Shown one piece after another: positions 8,269 through 18,425 of a stretch of DNA of 64,000 bases (the stretch's first letter is position 1; every line of letters begins with the position of its first letter). A program made the translations under genes and the position numbers. The notes under the pieces are model-generated. The model was not told the origin of the DNA. It saw only the letters and a program-made list of their open reading frames with translations, and made no database searches. Source of the DNA: Prochlorococcus sp. AG-355-O17 (GTDB lineage: Bacteria > Cyanobacteriota > Cyanobacteriia > PCC-6307 > Cyanobiaceae); assembly GCA_003280655.1 (NCBI GenBank), contig QCEK01000008.1:1-64000 (forward strand), in the 5' to 3' direction.

Positions 8269-9581
8269 TTTAGTGAATCAATTAATGGTAAAAGTTTCCA
8301 TTTTAGTTCATCAGTTTCCTCTTCAGGGTTTGAGTCAATAACTATTCCGCAACCAGCATATATATTGATTTTTTTGTCTTTAATTAAAAATGATCTTATT
8401 AGTATATTGCTGTCAAACTCTCCATTCCAGTCAAGCTTCAAAAATGAGCCACAGTATGGTCCGCGTTCACATTCTTCTAATTCAAATAGTCTCTGGCATG
8501 ATCTTAATTTAGGTGCTCCAGTTATAGAGCCTCCAGGCCAACAAGCTTTTAGTAAATCAATCCAGTTTTTGTCTTTTTTTAATTTGCCTCTGATTACTGA
8601 AGTTAGATGATGAACTTTTAAGAAACTTTCAAGTTTTAATATTTCCGGAACCATAATACTACCTGTTTCGCAAACTTTGCTTAAATCATTTCTTATTAAA
8701 TCTACAATCATAATATTTTCGGCTCTATCTTTTTCGTTCGTTATTAAATCGATAGCATTAAGTGCATCTTGATTTAAATCTTTATCTCTGGATCTAGTGC
8801 CTTTGATAGGTCTTGATTCTACAAAATTTTTATTATCTATTTTTATAAATCTTTCTGGCGAGGTAGATAATACAGCCTCTTTATAATTATCATTATTTAT
8901 TATGATTCCTCCAAAGGGAGCTCTTAATTTCCTTCTTATTTTCAAATAAATATCTAGAGGATTATAGTTTTTGGAAGATTCTATTTCGCATTTAGTGGTT
9001 AGGTTTGCTTGAAATATATCACCTAGGGAAATTAATTTTTTCAATTTTAAAATATTATTCTGAAATTTTTCTGTCATTTCGTCCAAATTTATATTTGAAA
9101 AATCAAAATCCAAATTTGTTTTAATAATATTTTCTTCTTCAATATTTTTTATATTGTTGATTATGTTTTTATAATGCATTAGTTCAGATGAGTTTGTGCC
9201 TTCGATAATTATTTCTTTGTTTATTAGATTACATTTAATGATTGGATCATATGATGCAATCCATAAAGTTGCCATATTAGATTTTCGCCATGGGTTTTTT
9301 GGTTCTATATAAACTCCAGCTTCATAACTTAACCATCCAATCCAAAATCCTTTTTCAATATTTTTTAAATTGTTAAATGGATTATTAGTTTTATCTAAGT
9401 TATTGATATCTCTTGATTGGATGATTTTTTTAGGTTTAATTCCTATTATTGACCATTCCCCATTTTCTTTGCCATCACTGTCTAGCCAAGCTAATCCTTT
9501 ATCTCCGAATTTTTTTGTTAAATCATGCGTAATCAGTGCTGGATTAATCCATTTTTCTAGAATTATTTTTTTTATTTTCAT
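8265..9581 (-). CDS. pabB: Aminodeoxychorismate synthase component I (chorismate-binding)
   Basis: A 438-residue chorismate-utilising enzyme. The C-terminal half carries the family blocks ISLGDIFQANLT, STSPERFIKI, ESRPIKGTRSRD, NEKDRAENIMIVDLIRNDLS, HHLTSVIRG and PGGSITGAPK, all in standard order; the PIKGT form, rather than the PIAGT typical of TrpE, favours PabB. It adds ammonia to chorismate to give aminodeoxychorismate, using a glutaminase partner (PabA/TrpG) that is not in this window. It overlaps pabC and queC by four bases each, so it sits in the middle of a tightly coupled minus-strand unit. Anthranilate synthase I is the alternative. Confidence 0.9.
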   Translation of the reverse strand: MKIKKIILEKWINPALITHDLTKKFGDKGLAWLDSDGKENGEWSIIGIKPKKIIQSRDINNLDKTNNPFNNLKNIEKGFWIGWLSYEAGVYIEPKNPWRKSNMATLWIASYDPIIKCNLINKEIIIEGTNSSELMHYKNIINNIKNIEEENIIKTNLDFDFSNINLDEMTEKFQNNILKLKKLISLGDIFQANLTTKCEIESSKNYNPLDIYLKIRRKLRAPFGGIIINNDNYKEAVLSTSPERFIKIDNKNFVESRPIKGTRSRDKDLNQDALNAIDLITNEKDRAENIMIVDLIRNDLSKVCETGSIMVPEILKLESFLKVHHLTSVIRGKLKKDKNWIDLLKACWPGGSITGAPKLRSCQRLFELEECERGPYCGSFLKLDWNGEFDSNILIRSFLIKDKKINIYAGCGIVIDSNPEEETDELKWKLLPLIDSLK

Positions 9582-10252
9582 TTTTTATTATTGTTATTAA
9601 GCCATTTTGCATAAGCGGCATTTCTAATTCTGCAGCTATCACACTTACCGCATGGTTTTGAATTGCCCGAATAACAACTCCATGTTTTATCTAAAGGGAC
9701 ATGATTAGCAAAAGCTAATTTAATAATTTCCTCTTTATTTAAATCTAATAGTGGCGTCCAAAGTTTTATTGGATTATTTTCTCTTCCTCTTTTATTAGCT
9801 AAATCTGCTAATTCTTGAAATTTTTTAATGTAGTCAGGTCTGCAATCTGGATAACCAGAATAATCTAGTGCATTAACTCCTAATCCTATAAAATCAGCAT
9901 CTATTGCTTCGGCATAACTTAGTGCAACTGAAATAAATATAGTATTTCTCCCAGGAACATAAGTATTAGGAATTTTATTAGTTTGTACTCCTTCTTTCGG
10001 AATATTTTTTTGAGTATCAGTTAATGACGAGCCTCCCCATAAAGATAAGTCAAGCTTAATGATTTTAAATTCTTCGATATCAAAGTGTTTTGCAATTATT
10101 GATGCAGAATTTAATTCTTTTTTATGACGTTGACCGTAGTCAAATGAAAGGCCAAAAATTTTAGCTTCGGATTTTTTTGCGAGACCAGTAACTGTTGAAG
10201 AATCTAAACCTCCAGATAATAAAACTACTATCGATTTATTTTTAAGAGTCAT
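9578..10252 (-). CDS. queC: 7-cyano-7-deazaguanine (preQ0) synthase
   Basis: ATP-dependent conversion of 7-carboxy-7-deazaguanine to preQ0 in queuosine biosynthesis. The 224-residue protein has the N-type ATP pyrophosphatase PP-loop LLSGGLDSST (about 11-20), the PGRNTIFISVALSYAEA block (near 100-116), and the C-terminal zinc-binding cysteines CYSGNSKPCGKCDSC (near 194-208). The start ATG 10252 lies six bases after the queE stop and its 3' end overlaps pabB by four bases. queE upstream supplies its substrate; queD and queF are not in the window. Confidence 0.96.
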   Translation of the reverse strand: MTLKNKSIVVLLSGGLDSSTVTGLAKKSEAKIFGLSFDYGQRHKKELNSASIIAKHFDIEEFKIIKLDLSLWGGSSLTDTQKNIPKEGVQTNKIPNTYVPGRNTIFISVALSYAEAIDADFIGLGVNALDYSGYPDCRPDYIKKFQELADLANKRGRENNPIKLWTPLLDLNKEEIIKLAFANHVPLDKTWSCYSGNSKPCGKCDSCRIRNAAYAKWLNNNNKK

Positions 10253-10258
10253 ACTATT

Positions 10259-10936
10259 TCAATTAATTTTTAAGTATTTGTGAGTTTGAAGGCTCAATTT
10301 CCAATCTGGATTATTTTTTACGAAATCAATAGCAAGAGAAAAACCATTCGCATTGTTCCATGCTGGCTGTAAATAAAAAATTTTATCTTCTTTTTTTGAG
10401 CCATCTTCGCTTTTAGAGAGTTGATATTGTTTTAAAGTTTCCTTTTTTATTTGAATAGCAAATTCAATATCTTCTATTTCATTTATGATTATTTTGATTT
10501 CATTACAGTTTTTTAAAAAATAATTTTTGGGAGGTGAGTGTCTTTTAGGAGATAAAGTAATCCAGTCATAGCTCCCTGATATCGAATTAACTCCACTTGT
10601 CTCAATATGAATCTTCATTGGCTTTTGTTCTTCTCCCATCGTCATTTTTTTTATGGCTTCGCAAAAATTATCCAAGTTATGTTGTAAAGGTTCTCCACCT
10701 GTAATAACGCAAAAAGATGCTCCTTTTTCTCTGGCAATTTTTATGCGATCTATTATTTTTTCAATTGATATAGAAGGGTGTTTTTTCTCGTCCCATGAAT
10801 TCTTGGTATCGCACCACGAACATCCAACTTTACATCCTGCTAATCTTATAAAAAAAGCACTTTTTCCAGCGTGATAACCTTCACCTTGTAATGAATGAAA
10901 TTGTTCGACTAAGGGTAAAAATTTTGTCATTTTCAT
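10259..10936 (-). CDS. queE: 7-carboxy-7-deazaguanine synthase (radical SAM)
   Basis: Radical-SAM ring contraction of 6-carboxytetrahydropterin to 7-carboxy-7-deazaguanine. The 225-residue protein begins with LVEQFHSLQGEGYHAGKSAFFIRLAGC, followed by the cluster-binding cysteines as CKVGCSWC (C-x3-C-x2-C, near 35-42). ITGGEPLQHNL (near 79-89) is the GGEP motif. The substrate-binding ETSG and SPKRHSPP elements follow (near 112-135). Start ATG 10936; a second ATG two codons in (10930) is possible. It is upstream of and adjacent to queC, the next enzyme of the pathway, and 18 bases downstream of pyrG. Confidence 0.95.
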   Translation of the reverse strand: MKMTKFLPLVEQFHSLQGEGYHAGKSAFFIRLAGCKVGCSWCDTKNSWDEKKHPSISIEKIIDRIKIAREKGASFCVITGGEPLQHNLDNFCEAIKKMTMGEEQKPMKIHIETSGVNSISGSYDWITLSPKRHSPPKNYFLKNCNEIKIIINEIEDIEFAIQIKKETLKQYQLSKSEDGSKKEDKIFYLQPAWNNANGFSLAIDFVKNNPDWKLSLQTHKYLKIN

Positions 10937-10954
10937 TCAAAAAAATAAAGAATA

Positions 10955-12565
10955 TTAATTTGATTGAGTTAACTTATCTTGAGAGGCTTTGATTAAACCT
11001 TTAAATAAAGGATGTGGTTTGCCAGGTCGTGATAAAAACTCAGGATGATATTGACATGCTAAGAAGTATGGATGATTTTCTAACTCAATTAACTCAACTA
11101 ATCTGCCATCTGGTGATGTACCACTAATTTTGTATCCAGAATCTAAAAAACTTTGTTTGTAGTAATTATTAAATTCGTATCTATGTCGATGTCTCTCATA
11201 AATAACATCCTCATTATATAAGTTTTTTCCAGTTGTATTTTTTGTCAATCTACATGGATAAACTCCAAGTCTCATTGTCCCACCTAAATCAACTACATCT
11301 TCCTGTTCTGGTAATAAATGTATTACTGGATTTGGAGTGTTTGGGTCTAGTTCTGAACTAGAAGCATCTGGAAGATTAGCTACATTCCTGGCCCATTCTA
11401 TAACTGCACATTGCATACCAAGGCACAAACCTAAAAAGGGAATTTTATTTTCTCTTGCGAATTTTATAGCCGAAATTTTTCCATTGACTCCTCTATTGCC
11501 AAATCCCCCCGGTACCACAATTGCATCAACTTTATTTAAGTAAGTTTCTGCTGAATTTTTTTCTATCATTTCAGCACTTACCCAATGTAAATCTAATAAA
11601 GCCTTTTGTTCAATGCACGCATGTCTTAAAGCTTCAACAACGGATAAATATGCATCTCCAAGTTCAATGTATTTACCTACTAAAGCAACTTTGATTGGAG
11701 CTCCAGGATTTCTTAGGTTGTGTATAAGGTGCTCCCAATTTTTCAAATCACATTTTTTATCTTCAAGGTCTAAATACTTCAGGGTTTCTTTGCATAAACC
11801 TTCTTTTTTTAAAGAAAGAGGTACAGAATAAATACTGTCTGCATCTAAAGCTTCAATCACAGAGTTGATACTGACACCGCAAAAGCCACTAAGCTTCTTT
11901 TTAAGAGCTGCATTGATAGATTTATCACTTCGGCATACAAGTAAATCTGGTTGAATTCCAATTGATCTTAATTCTTTCACTGAATGTTGTGTTGGTTTAG
12001 TTTTTATTTCGCCAGAAGTTTTGATGTAAGGAAGTAATGTTACGTGTATGTATGCGACATCGTTCCTGTTGACATCATTTTTGAATTCTCTTATTGCCTC
12101 TAAAAAAGGTAGAGATTCAATATCACCAACTGTTCCACCAATTTCAGTAATTATAATATCTGCATTACTGTTGGCGGCTACTCTATGAATTCTTTCTCTT
12201 ATTTCTCTCGTTATGTGAGGTATTACTTGCACAGTTCCACCGTCATAACTACCTCTTCTTTCTTTATTGATAACTGCTTGATAGATAGATCCTGTAGTCA
12301 CACTATTTAACCTAGTCATTGCAGTATCAGTAAATCTTTCATAGTGACCTAAATCTAGATCGGTTTCAGCCCCATCTTCGGTTACAAATACTTCTCCATG
12401 TTGGAAAGGGCTCATTGTTCCTGGATCAACATTTAGATATGGATCTAGTTTTAATATTGAAACACTATATCCTCTAGACTTTAATAATCTTCCTAGGCTT
12501 GCAGCTACAATTCCTTTACCAATGCTAGAAACTACTCCTCCGGTGACAAATACAAATTTTGACAT
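10955..12565 (-). CDS. pyrG: CTP synthase
   Basis: Makes CTP from UTP with glutamine-derived ammonia. The 536-residue length is standard. The N-terminal synthetase domain starts [26 protein letters not shown] (P-loop-like) and continues with [38 protein letters not shown] (family hallmark near 42-79). The C-terminal class I glutamine amidotransferase domain has the nucleophile in FLGLCLGMQ (near 373-382) and the HPEF histidine/glutamate near 513. The ATG 12565 is fixed by an in-frame stop 12 bases upstream. A strong AAGGAGG sits 23 bases before the start, too far for normal use. Confidence 0.97.
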   Translation of the reverse strand: MSKFVFVTGGVVSSIGKGIVAASLGRLLKSRGYSVSILKLDPYLNVDPGTMSPFQHGEVFVTEDGAETDLDLGHYERFTDTAMTRLNSVTTGSIYQAVINKERRGSYDGGTVQVIPHITREIRERIHRVAANSNADIIITEIGGTVGDIESLPFLEAIREFKNDVNRNDVAYIHVTLLPYIKTSGEIKTKPTQHSVKELRSIGIQPDLLVCRSDKSINAALKKKLSGFCGVSINSVIEALDADSIYSVPLSLKKEGLCKETLKYLDLEDKKCDLKNWEHLIHNLRNPGAPIKVALVGKYIELGDAYLSVVEALRHACIEQKALLDLHWVSAEMIEKNSAETYLNKVDAIVVPGGFGNRGVNGKISAIKFARENKIPFLGLCLGMQCAVIEWARNVANLPDASSSELDPNTPNPVIHLLPEQEDVVDLGGTMRLGVYPCRLTKNTTGKNLYNEDVIYERHRHRYEFNNYYKQSFLDSGYKISGTSPDGRLVELIELENHPYFLACQYHPEFLSRPGKPHPLFKGLIKASQDKLTQSN

Positions 12566-12595
12566 TAAATATTTTTAATTAAGCACATCCTCCTT
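12565..12595 (-). promoter_or_regulatory. Displaced strong Shine-Dalgarno and 7-codon ORF before pyrG
   Basis: On the minus strand AAGGAGG (12595-12589) is followed directly by ATG TGC TTA ATT AAA AAT ATT TAA (12588-12565). The TAA shares its last base with the A of the pyrG ATG (TAATG). The spacing between motif and mini-ORF is zero, so translation of the mini-ORF is doubtful, but the stop/start overlap is the arrangement expected for coupling. Confidence 0.25.
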
Positions 12596-12640
12596 ATATT
12601 TTATTTAAACAAAAAATTTTTAGAACATCCATATATATTC

Positions 12641-14437
12641 TTATTCATCAATTGTTATTTCAATATCTAATTCTTTTAATTGTGATTCAGAGACATTTGA
12701 AGGTGCATTTGTGAGAAGACATTTTGCTTGTTGATTTTTTGGAAAAGCAATGGTTTCTCTGATTGAATCTGCACCAATGATTAGCATGGTAATACGATCC
12801 AATCCAAACGCTATTCCACCATGAGGAGGAGCACCCATTTCTAAGGCTTCTATTAAAAATCCAAATTTTTCATCAATCTCTATATCGGAAAGTCCAACCG
12901 TTTTCAGAACCTCTCTTTGTAAGTTCGCTTCATGAATACGTAAAGAGCCACCTCCTAACTCCAATCCATTGAGAACTAAGTCATAAGCATTTGCTGTAGA
13001 GCTCTCAATTTCTTTTTTCAAGTTTTCAGAATCTTTAGATTTAATATTTTTTGGAGAACAAAAAGGATGATGTAAAGCTTCATATCTATTTTCATCTTCA
13101 TTTCTCTCAAACATCGGGAAGTCAGTTACCCATAAGAAATTCCATTTACTCTTATCAATAAGATTCAAGTCTTTTGCGATATATTGTCTAACTCTATCTA
13201 ATGACTGATTGACAATTTGTTTATCTCCAGCTCCTAAGAGGATTAAGTCTCCGTCTTTTGCTTCTGTGATTTTTAAAATATCAGCTATGTGCTCTTCACT
13301 TAAATTATTTTTAATTGCCCCAATAGTCTCAAGCTCATCTCCTTTAACCCTTATAAAGGCCAAACCACCAGCGCCTGCATCTTGAGCTACTTGGAAGATG
13401 TCACCTCCTGGTTTAATTCTTACGTTGCTAATACTTGAATTGCCTCCTTTGACTGTTATGGATTTTATATAACCTCCAGACTTAATTGCCTTGGTGAAAA
13501 TATTAAATCCAATATCACCTAATACTCCTCCTAAATCTTTTAATAACATTTCATATCTAGTATCTGGTCTATCAGTGCCGTAATTATCCATTGCTGCCTG
13601 CCATGACATTCTTGGAAAAGCATTATTAAAATTAATATTTAATACTTCTTTCCATATTTTTTTTATGAGACTTTCATTAAAAGAAATTATTTCTTCTTCA
13701 CTAATAAAGCTAATCTCAATATCTAATTGAGTAAACTCTGGCTGTCTATCTGCCCTTAAGTCTTCATCACGGAAACATTTTGCGATTTGATAATACTTAT
13801 CTAAGCCCCCAACCATTAAAAGTTGTTTAAATAGTTGTGGGGATTGAGGTAAAGCAAAAAATTCTCCATTTGAAAGACGTGCAGGAACAAGAAAATCGCG
13901 AGCGCCTTCAGGAGTTGACTTTGTAAGTAATGGAGTCTCTACTTCTGTAAATCCAAAATTATCAAGAAATTCTCTAGCAACTTTAATAATCTTATGTCTT
14001 GTTTTTAAATTTTCTAGCAATTTTCCCCTTCTTAAATCAAGGTATCTATATTTTAATCTGAGTTCCTCTTTTGTATTTTCATAATCATGTATAGACACTG
14101 GAAAAGGTAAGTTGTTTTTAATTTGGTTGAGAACTTGTAAATCTTTAACCTTAAGCTCTAACTCTCCAGTACTTAAATTTGTATTTATGGAATCTTTGGG
14201 CCTTTCATTAATAATTCCGCTAACCATTATTACTGTTTCATTTCTTAGAGTTTCTGCCTGTTTAAATAGATCTGCACCATCATCGGGGTTAATTGTTATT
14301 TGTAGGAATCCACTATGATCTCTTAAATCAATAAAAATTACACCACCATGATCTCTTCTTCTATCTACCCATCCGCATAAATTAACTAATTTACCAATAT
14401 CTGTATTATTGAGTTCTTTGCAAATTTTGTTTCTCAT
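12641..14437 (-). CDS. aspS: Aspartyl-tRNA synthetase
   Basis: A class II synthetase of 598 residues, the bacterial type with a GAD insertion. The N-terminal OB-fold shows [21 protein letters not shown] (near 18-38). Class II motif 1 surrounds TEVETPLL, motif 2 is [19 protein letters not shown] (near 214-232), the GAD domain spans roughly 290-430, and motif 3 is [13 protein letters not shown] (near 541-553). Bacterial AspRS of this form may be discriminating or non-discriminating (also charging tRNA-Asn); I cannot tell which from inspection. ATG 14437 is the only sensible start. It lies 75 bases upstream of pyrG on the same strand. Confidence 0.97.
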   Translation of the reverse strand: MRNKICKELNNTDIGKLVNLCGWVDRRRDHGGVIFIDLRDHSGFLQITINPDDGADLFKQAETLRNETVIMVSGIINERPKDSINTNLSTGELELKVKDLQVLNQIKNNLPFPVSIHDYENTKEELRLKYRYLDLRRGKLLENLKTRHKIIKVAREFLDNFGFTEVETPLLTKSTPEGARDFLVPARLSNGEFFALPQSPQLFKQLLMVGGLDKYYQIAKCFRDEDLRADRQPEFTQLDIEISFISEEEIISFNESLIKKIWKEVLNINFNNAFPRMSWQAAMDNYGTDRPDTRYEMLLKDLGGVLGDIGFNIFTKAIKSGGYIKSITVKGGNSSISNVRIKPGGDIFQVAQDAGAGGLAFIRVKGDELETIGAIKNNLSEEHIADILKITEAKDGDLILLGAGDKQIVNQSLDRVRQYIAKDLNLIDKSKWNFLWVTDFPMFERNEDENRYEALHHPFCSPKNIKSKDSENLKKEIESSTANAYDLVLNGLELGGGSLRIHEANLQREVLKTVGLSDIEIDEKFGFLIEALEMGAPPHGGIAFGLDRITMLIIGADSIRETIAFPKNQQAKCLLTNAPSNVSESQLKELDIEITIDE

Positions 14438-14492
14438 CTAACTATGATTTATTTATCAATAACTTATATTAATTCTTTAAGGGTAAATTTTG

Positions 14493-15605
14493 TTAATAAT
14501 TTTTTTTATAAAACGCTCTCTTTGTTATTACCCCTTTGAATTTTTTGCCTCTTATTAATATTTGAACTTCATTATTTATTAAGGCATGCGAAGTATTGAT
14601 GTATGCAAAAGCTATAGCTTGTTGTTTAGTTGGAGACCAACTGCCGCTTGTGATTGTCCCAATATTTTCTTCACCTTTAATAACTGGGCAACCTTTTCTT
14701 CCTATTGCTTTACCTTCTATGGAGAGACCAACTAACTTTTTTTGAATACCTAATCTTGACTGCTCTTCAAGAAATCTTCTTCCCAAGAATTCGTGATTAT
14801 TTTCTAGATGTACTAGCCAGCCTAACCCTGCTTCATATGGAGAAGTTTCTTCATTTATGTCTTGACCATAAAGATGCATGCCTGCTTCAAGTCTAAGAGT
14901 ATCTCTAGCTCCTAAACCACAAGGTGCAACATTTTTGGAAATTGAGAAATCCCATAAATTAATTGCTGCCTTTTTAGATAAAAGTATTTCTAGACCATTT
15001 TCCCCTGTATAGCCTGTCTTTGAAAAGAAAATTTTTTCTTTAGGCGAAATATGTTCAAAAATTTTATATTCGCATCCAAAGTTAGGTACATATGAGATCG
15101 AAGATTCAATCCATTCTTCAAATAAATCGAATGAGTTTTTCCCCTGTAGTGCTAAAAGTACTTTGTCTTTTTTAAAGTTTGTTATTGAAATTTCAGACAT
15201 ATTTAAATTATTTTTTATCCACTGAAAATCTTCTTCATATCTACTTGCATTAACTATTAACAATAATTCTGATATGTCATTTTCTTGTATACCAAGGTCA
15301 TAAATTATTAAGTCATCTATTATTCCTCCTTTATCATTTAGCATTACTGTATAAAGCCCCTGACCTTCAGAAAAGGAGTATAAATTAGTAGGAAAAAGTT
15401 TTTGAATATAATCCTTTGGATTGATTCCCTTGATGGAAATCACACCCATGTGAGAAATATCAAATAATCCTGCTGAAGATCTAACTGATTCATGCTCTTT
15501 AATTAATCCTGAAAATGATATTGGCATTTCCCAACCTGCAAAATCCACTAATTTTGCATTGGATTCAACATATTTTGAATAAAGAGGACTTTTTAGCAAA
15601 TCCAT
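14493..15605 (-). CDS. gcvT: Glycine cleavage system T protein (aminomethyltransferase)
   Basis: Transfers the methylene group from aminomethyl-lipoyl H protein to tetrahydrofolate, releasing ammonia. The 370-residue length is normal. The N-terminus has the sequence [14 protein letters not shown], then [32 protein letters not shown] (near 195-208) and [20 protein letters not shown] (near 231-250) are GcvT hallmarks, followed by the C-terminal barrel with LVGLSIEG and [11 protein letters not shown]. The partner genes gcvH and gcvP are at 33085-36429, so the system is split over two loci about 18 kb apart. It is followed on the minus strand by aspS after 55 bases. Confidence 0.96.
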   Translation of the reverse strand: MDLLKSPLYSKYVESNAKLVDFAGWEMPISFSGLIKEHESVRSSAGLFDISHMGVISIKGINPKDYIQKLFPTNLYSFSEGQGLYTVMLNDKGGIIDDLIIYDLGIQENDISELLLIVNASRYEEDFQWIKNNLNMSEISITNFKKDKVLLALQGKNSFDLFEEWIESSISYVPNFGCEYKIFEHISPKEKIFFSKTGYTGENGLEILLSKKAAINLWDFSISKNVAPCGLGARDTLRLEAGMHLYGQDINEETSPYEAGLGWLVHLENNHEFLGRRFLEEQSRLGIQKKLVGLSIEGKAIGRKGCPVIKGEENIGTITSGSWSPTKQQAIAFAYINTSHALINNEVQILIRGKKFKGVITKRAFYKKNY

Positions 15606-15654
15606 GAAATATTTAGTTTTATTTAGTATTTTTACACTGTAGTTTAGAAATTTT

Positions 15655-16536
15655 TTATTGCATATTTTCTAATGACAAAATTAAGCTTCTAAGTACTTTG
15701 GCTGCAACTATGCTACTTACTCCGCTTTTATCAATTTCTGGAGATAATTCCACAATATCTGAAGCCACAATTCTAAGGTCTTTTAAAGTTTTTAATATTT
15801 CTTCAAAATCATTCCAAAAAAATCCTCCCGGTTCTGGAGTACCCGTCCCTGCTAATAAACTGGGATCAAACCAATCTAAATCTATTGTTAAATAGATTGG
15901 AGACTTAGCGAATGGTAGAAGAGCTTGTTTTAATTCATGTGAATTTCCGCCTGGACAAAAGTTAACTAATTGCTTGTTGTTATGCATAATTTCAAATTCT
16001 TCCTTAGTCCCACTTCTAATTCCAACTTGTAAAATTTTTTTTTCAGGTAGTACTTCTAAGCATCTTTTCATAGTACAAGCATGACTATGTTCATTTCCTA
16101 TATATGATTCTCTTAAATCTGCATGAGCATCAAGTTGAACCAATATCAAATCTGGATATTTTTTTACTAATGCTTCAATAGCACCTCTTGTAATAGAGTG
16201 TTCGCCTCCAAGCATAATAGGACTAAGGCGTTTGCTAATTAAATAATTTGTTGCTGATTTAACCGACTCAATAACCGACTTTGAGTCATTTTTATCAATT
16301 AATATTGATCCAAAATCAACATACATAATATCCTCTAAGTCTTTTTTTATTTTTGGACAATATGTTTCTAAACAAGAACTGACTTGTCTTATTGCTTCTG
16401 GACCAAATCTTGCTCCTGGTTTAAAAGAACATGTCCCGTCATAATTAACTCCAAATATACCAATTGAGCAATTTTCTGGACTTCTTTTTGCTCCCATATA
16501 AATTGAATTTTCGTTATCAAATAAATTTTTTGTCAT
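15655..16536 (-). CDS. speB: Agmatinase / arginase-family ureohydrolase
   Basis: Hydrolyses agmatine to putrescine and urea using two Mn ions. The 293-residue protein shows the metal-ligand motifs GGEHSITRG (near 95-103), [12 protein letters not shown] (near 118-129) and [20 protein letters not shown] (near 216-235), and the substrate loop [12 protein letters not shown]. It is placed one base after speE, the spermidine synthase, which supports a polyamine role over arginase or guanidinase; recent work shows that some SpeB-like proteins of cyanobacteria act on guanidine, so specificity is inferred. ATG 16536 is the only good start. Confidence 0.88.
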   Translation of the reverse strand: MTKNLFDNENSIYMGAKRSPENCSIGIFGVNYDGTCSFKPGARFGPEAIRQVSSCLETYCPKIKKDLEDIMYVDFGSILIDKNDSKSVIESVKSATNYLISKRLSPIMLGGEHSITRGAIEALVKKYPDLILVQLDAHADLRESYIGNEHSHACTMKRCLEVLPEKKILQVGIRSGTKEEFEIMHNNKQLVNFCPGGNSHELKQALLPFAKSPIYLTIDLDWFDPSLLAGTGTPEPGGFFWNDFEEILKTLKDLRIVASDIVELSPEIDKSGVSSIVAAKVLRSLILSLENMQ

Positions 16537-16537
16537 C

Positions 16538-17389
16538 TTATGAATCTAGTTCTTTTACAATTTTATTTGGCATCATTTTGAATGCTGCATTTTGAAAATT
16601 TAAATTCCAAATTTCACATCCTTTTTCTATTTTTAGGACTTCTTCATAATTTTGCTTTGATAAATTAAGATTTTCTGAAGAAGCAAATGTCCAACTCCAA
16701 ATCCCGCTTGGATATATAGGCACAAAGGAATACATAGTTTCAGAAACTTTAAATATATTTTTTAGGGTTTTCAAAATATTTATGTGAATATTTTTGAAGG
16801 ATTCAGGAGATTCGCTTTGCGTTGCTAATATCCCACATGGTGTAAGTATTCTTTTACATTCTTTATAAAAATGATTTGAAAATAATAAATTTGAAAATTC
16901 TGAGGGATCTGAACTATCTATAAATATAACGTCGTATAAATTATCTTTTGTTTTTTTTACCCATTTAACACCATCATCAACATGTATTTCTAATCTTTTG
17001 TCATTCCATGCTTCGCCTCCAATTTCTTTTAGAAATTTTTTAGATATTTTGATTACCTCCTCATCAATTTCTACTAGATCAATTTTTGATATTTGAGAAT
17101 ATTTAACGCATTCTCTAGCAGTACCACCGTCACCACCGCCAATAATTAGTACATTAGATTTTTTGTCAATGCTACTTAATGCAGGATGCACAAGACACTC
17201 ATGATAATATTTCTCGTCTTTTAATGATGTCATCCAGCAACCATCTAACATTAAAGCTTTACCATAATATTCATTTTCAATAACAATGATTTCTTGATAT
17301 TTTGAGGTTTTTTTAATTAGAATTTTCCCATCTAGGCCGAATCTTGAGCCTTTATGATATTCATCTATCCATGTTGTAATATTTGTCAT
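16538..17389 (-). CDS. speE: Polyamine aminopropyltransferase (spermidine synthase)
   Basis: Transfers the aminopropyl group of decarboxylated SAM to putrescine. The 283-residue protein begins TTWIDEYHKGSRFGLDGKILIKKTSKYQEI, a standard SpeE N-terminal strand, and has LDGCWMTSLKDEKYYHECLVHPAL (near 48-71), the nucleotide-binding VLIIGGGDGGTARECVKY (near 79-96) and the catalytic aspartate segment VIFIDSSDPSE (near 153-163). Its start overlaps the mazG stop (ATGA) and its stop is one base from speB, so mazG-speE-speB appear to be one operon. Putrescine made by SpeB would be its substrate. Confidence 0.95.
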   Translation of the reverse strand: MTNITTWIDEYHKGSRFGLDGKILIKKTSKYQEIIVIENEYYGKALMLDGCWMTSLKDEKYYHECLVHPALSSIDKKSNVLIIGGGDGGTARECVKYSQISKIDLVEIDEEVIKISKKFLKEIGGEAWNDKRLEIHVDDGVKWVKKTKDNLYDVIFIDSSDPSEFSNLLFSNHFYKECKRILTPCGILATQSESPESFKNIHINILKTLKNIFKVSETMYSFVPIYPSGIWSWTFASSENLNLSKQNYEEVLKIEKGCEIWNLNFQNAAFKMMPNKIVKELDS

Positions 17390-18240
17390 TTGCTTTTAGG
17401 AATTTTTCTCGCCAGTTTTTGCTTGGCTATTTGCCAAAGCCGTTGAAAGTCTTTGGGAGTTTGTTTTTTAATATTATCTCCTGCATGCTCTTCGACGATT
17501 GAAAATCTGTCTAAAAATTTTATATTAGTTTTTTGAAGAGCTGATTCAGGATTGATCTTTAAAAAGTTTGAGAGATTAAGAAGAGTAAAGTAAATATCCC
17601 CAAATTCATTTTTTATCTCTGAATCATTTTTACTTTTAATTGCTTCCTTTAATTCATTAATTTCTTCTTCTAATTTTTTAAAAATCTCATCAGTACTTTC
17701 CCACTTGAAACCATGTTCTTTAACACCATTTGTGATTTTATCTGTTCCAACCGTTGGCGGTAAATCTTTAATTTTCAAATTTAAATTTCTACTAATTGAA
17801 GATTTGATATGAGGTACTTCTTTTTCTAAATTTTTTATATTTACCCAAATCTGTTGTGATTTTTTTAATGATACTTTTTCTTTTTTGTTAAAAATATATG
17901 GATGTCTATTAATAATTTTCTTGTTTAGCTTTTTTATAACATCATTTAGTGCAAATTCTTTTTTTTCGTAACCGATTTCAGCATGAAGCATTACTTGTAA
18001 TAAAAGATCTCCTAACTCCTCACATATGTTATCTGCATTTTTTTCATATATCGCATCTATAAATTCATTACTTTCTTCATACAAAAATGGGATCAACGAT
18101 ACATGAGACTGTATTTTCTGCCATGGGCAGCCCCAAGTTTTATCTTTTAATGCTTTGATATTAGATATTAAGATTTTAAAACTATTTATAGTCTCTAAAT
18201 CGGAATTGTTTTCCAATTTATATCTATTGTTTGGGGACAT
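17386..18240 (-). CDS. mazG: Nucleoside triphosphate pyrophosphohydrolase
   Basis: An all-alpha NTP pyrophosphatase that removes house-cleaning or alarmone-related nucleotides. Two MazG domains are visible: WGCPWQKIQSHVSLIPFLYEESNEFIDAI with EELGDLLLQVMLHAEI in the N-terminal half, and HGFKWESTDEIFKKLEEEINELKEAI with EFGDIYFTLLNL in the C-terminal half; both carry the E-x2-E...E-x2-D metal ligands. I prefer ATG 18240, giving 284 residues; the frame also extends to TTG 18273, adding 11 residues that lie outside family homology. The gene overlaps speE by four bases. The tRNA-Val gene diverges from it across 98 bases. Confidence 0.92.
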   Translation of the reverse strand: MSPNNRYKLENNSDLETINSFKILISNIKALKDKTWGCPWQKIQSHVSLIPFLYEESNEFIDAIYEKNADNICEELGDLLLQVMLHAEIGYEKKEFALNDVIKKLNKKIINRHPYIFNKKEKVSLKKSQQIWVNIKNLEKEVPHIKSSISRNLNLKIKDLPPTVGTDKITNGVKEHGFKWESTDEIFKKLEEEINELKEAIKSKNDSEIKNEFGDIYFTLLNLSNFLKINPESALQKTNIKFLDRFSIVEEHAGDNIKKQTPKDFQRLWQIAKQKLARKIPKSK

Positions 18241-18320
18241 AGGATATATTTTATTAATTAAATTTTGCCTCAATCATGAAATATTTAAATACTTAGTATA
18301 AATTTTTCAACTTCATCTAT

Positions 18321-18326
18321 TAGAAT
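18321..18326 (+). promoter_or_regulatory. Candidate -10 element for tRNA-Val
   Basis: TAGAAT at 18321-18326 ends 12 bases before the mature tRNA 5' end, a plausible distance. No clear -35 hexamer is visible, so this is only a suggestion. Confidence 0.3.
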
Positions 18327-18338
18327 GATTTATCATAA

Positions 18339-18410
<72 letters not shown>

Positions 18411-18425
18411 TTTATTATTTTTCTA

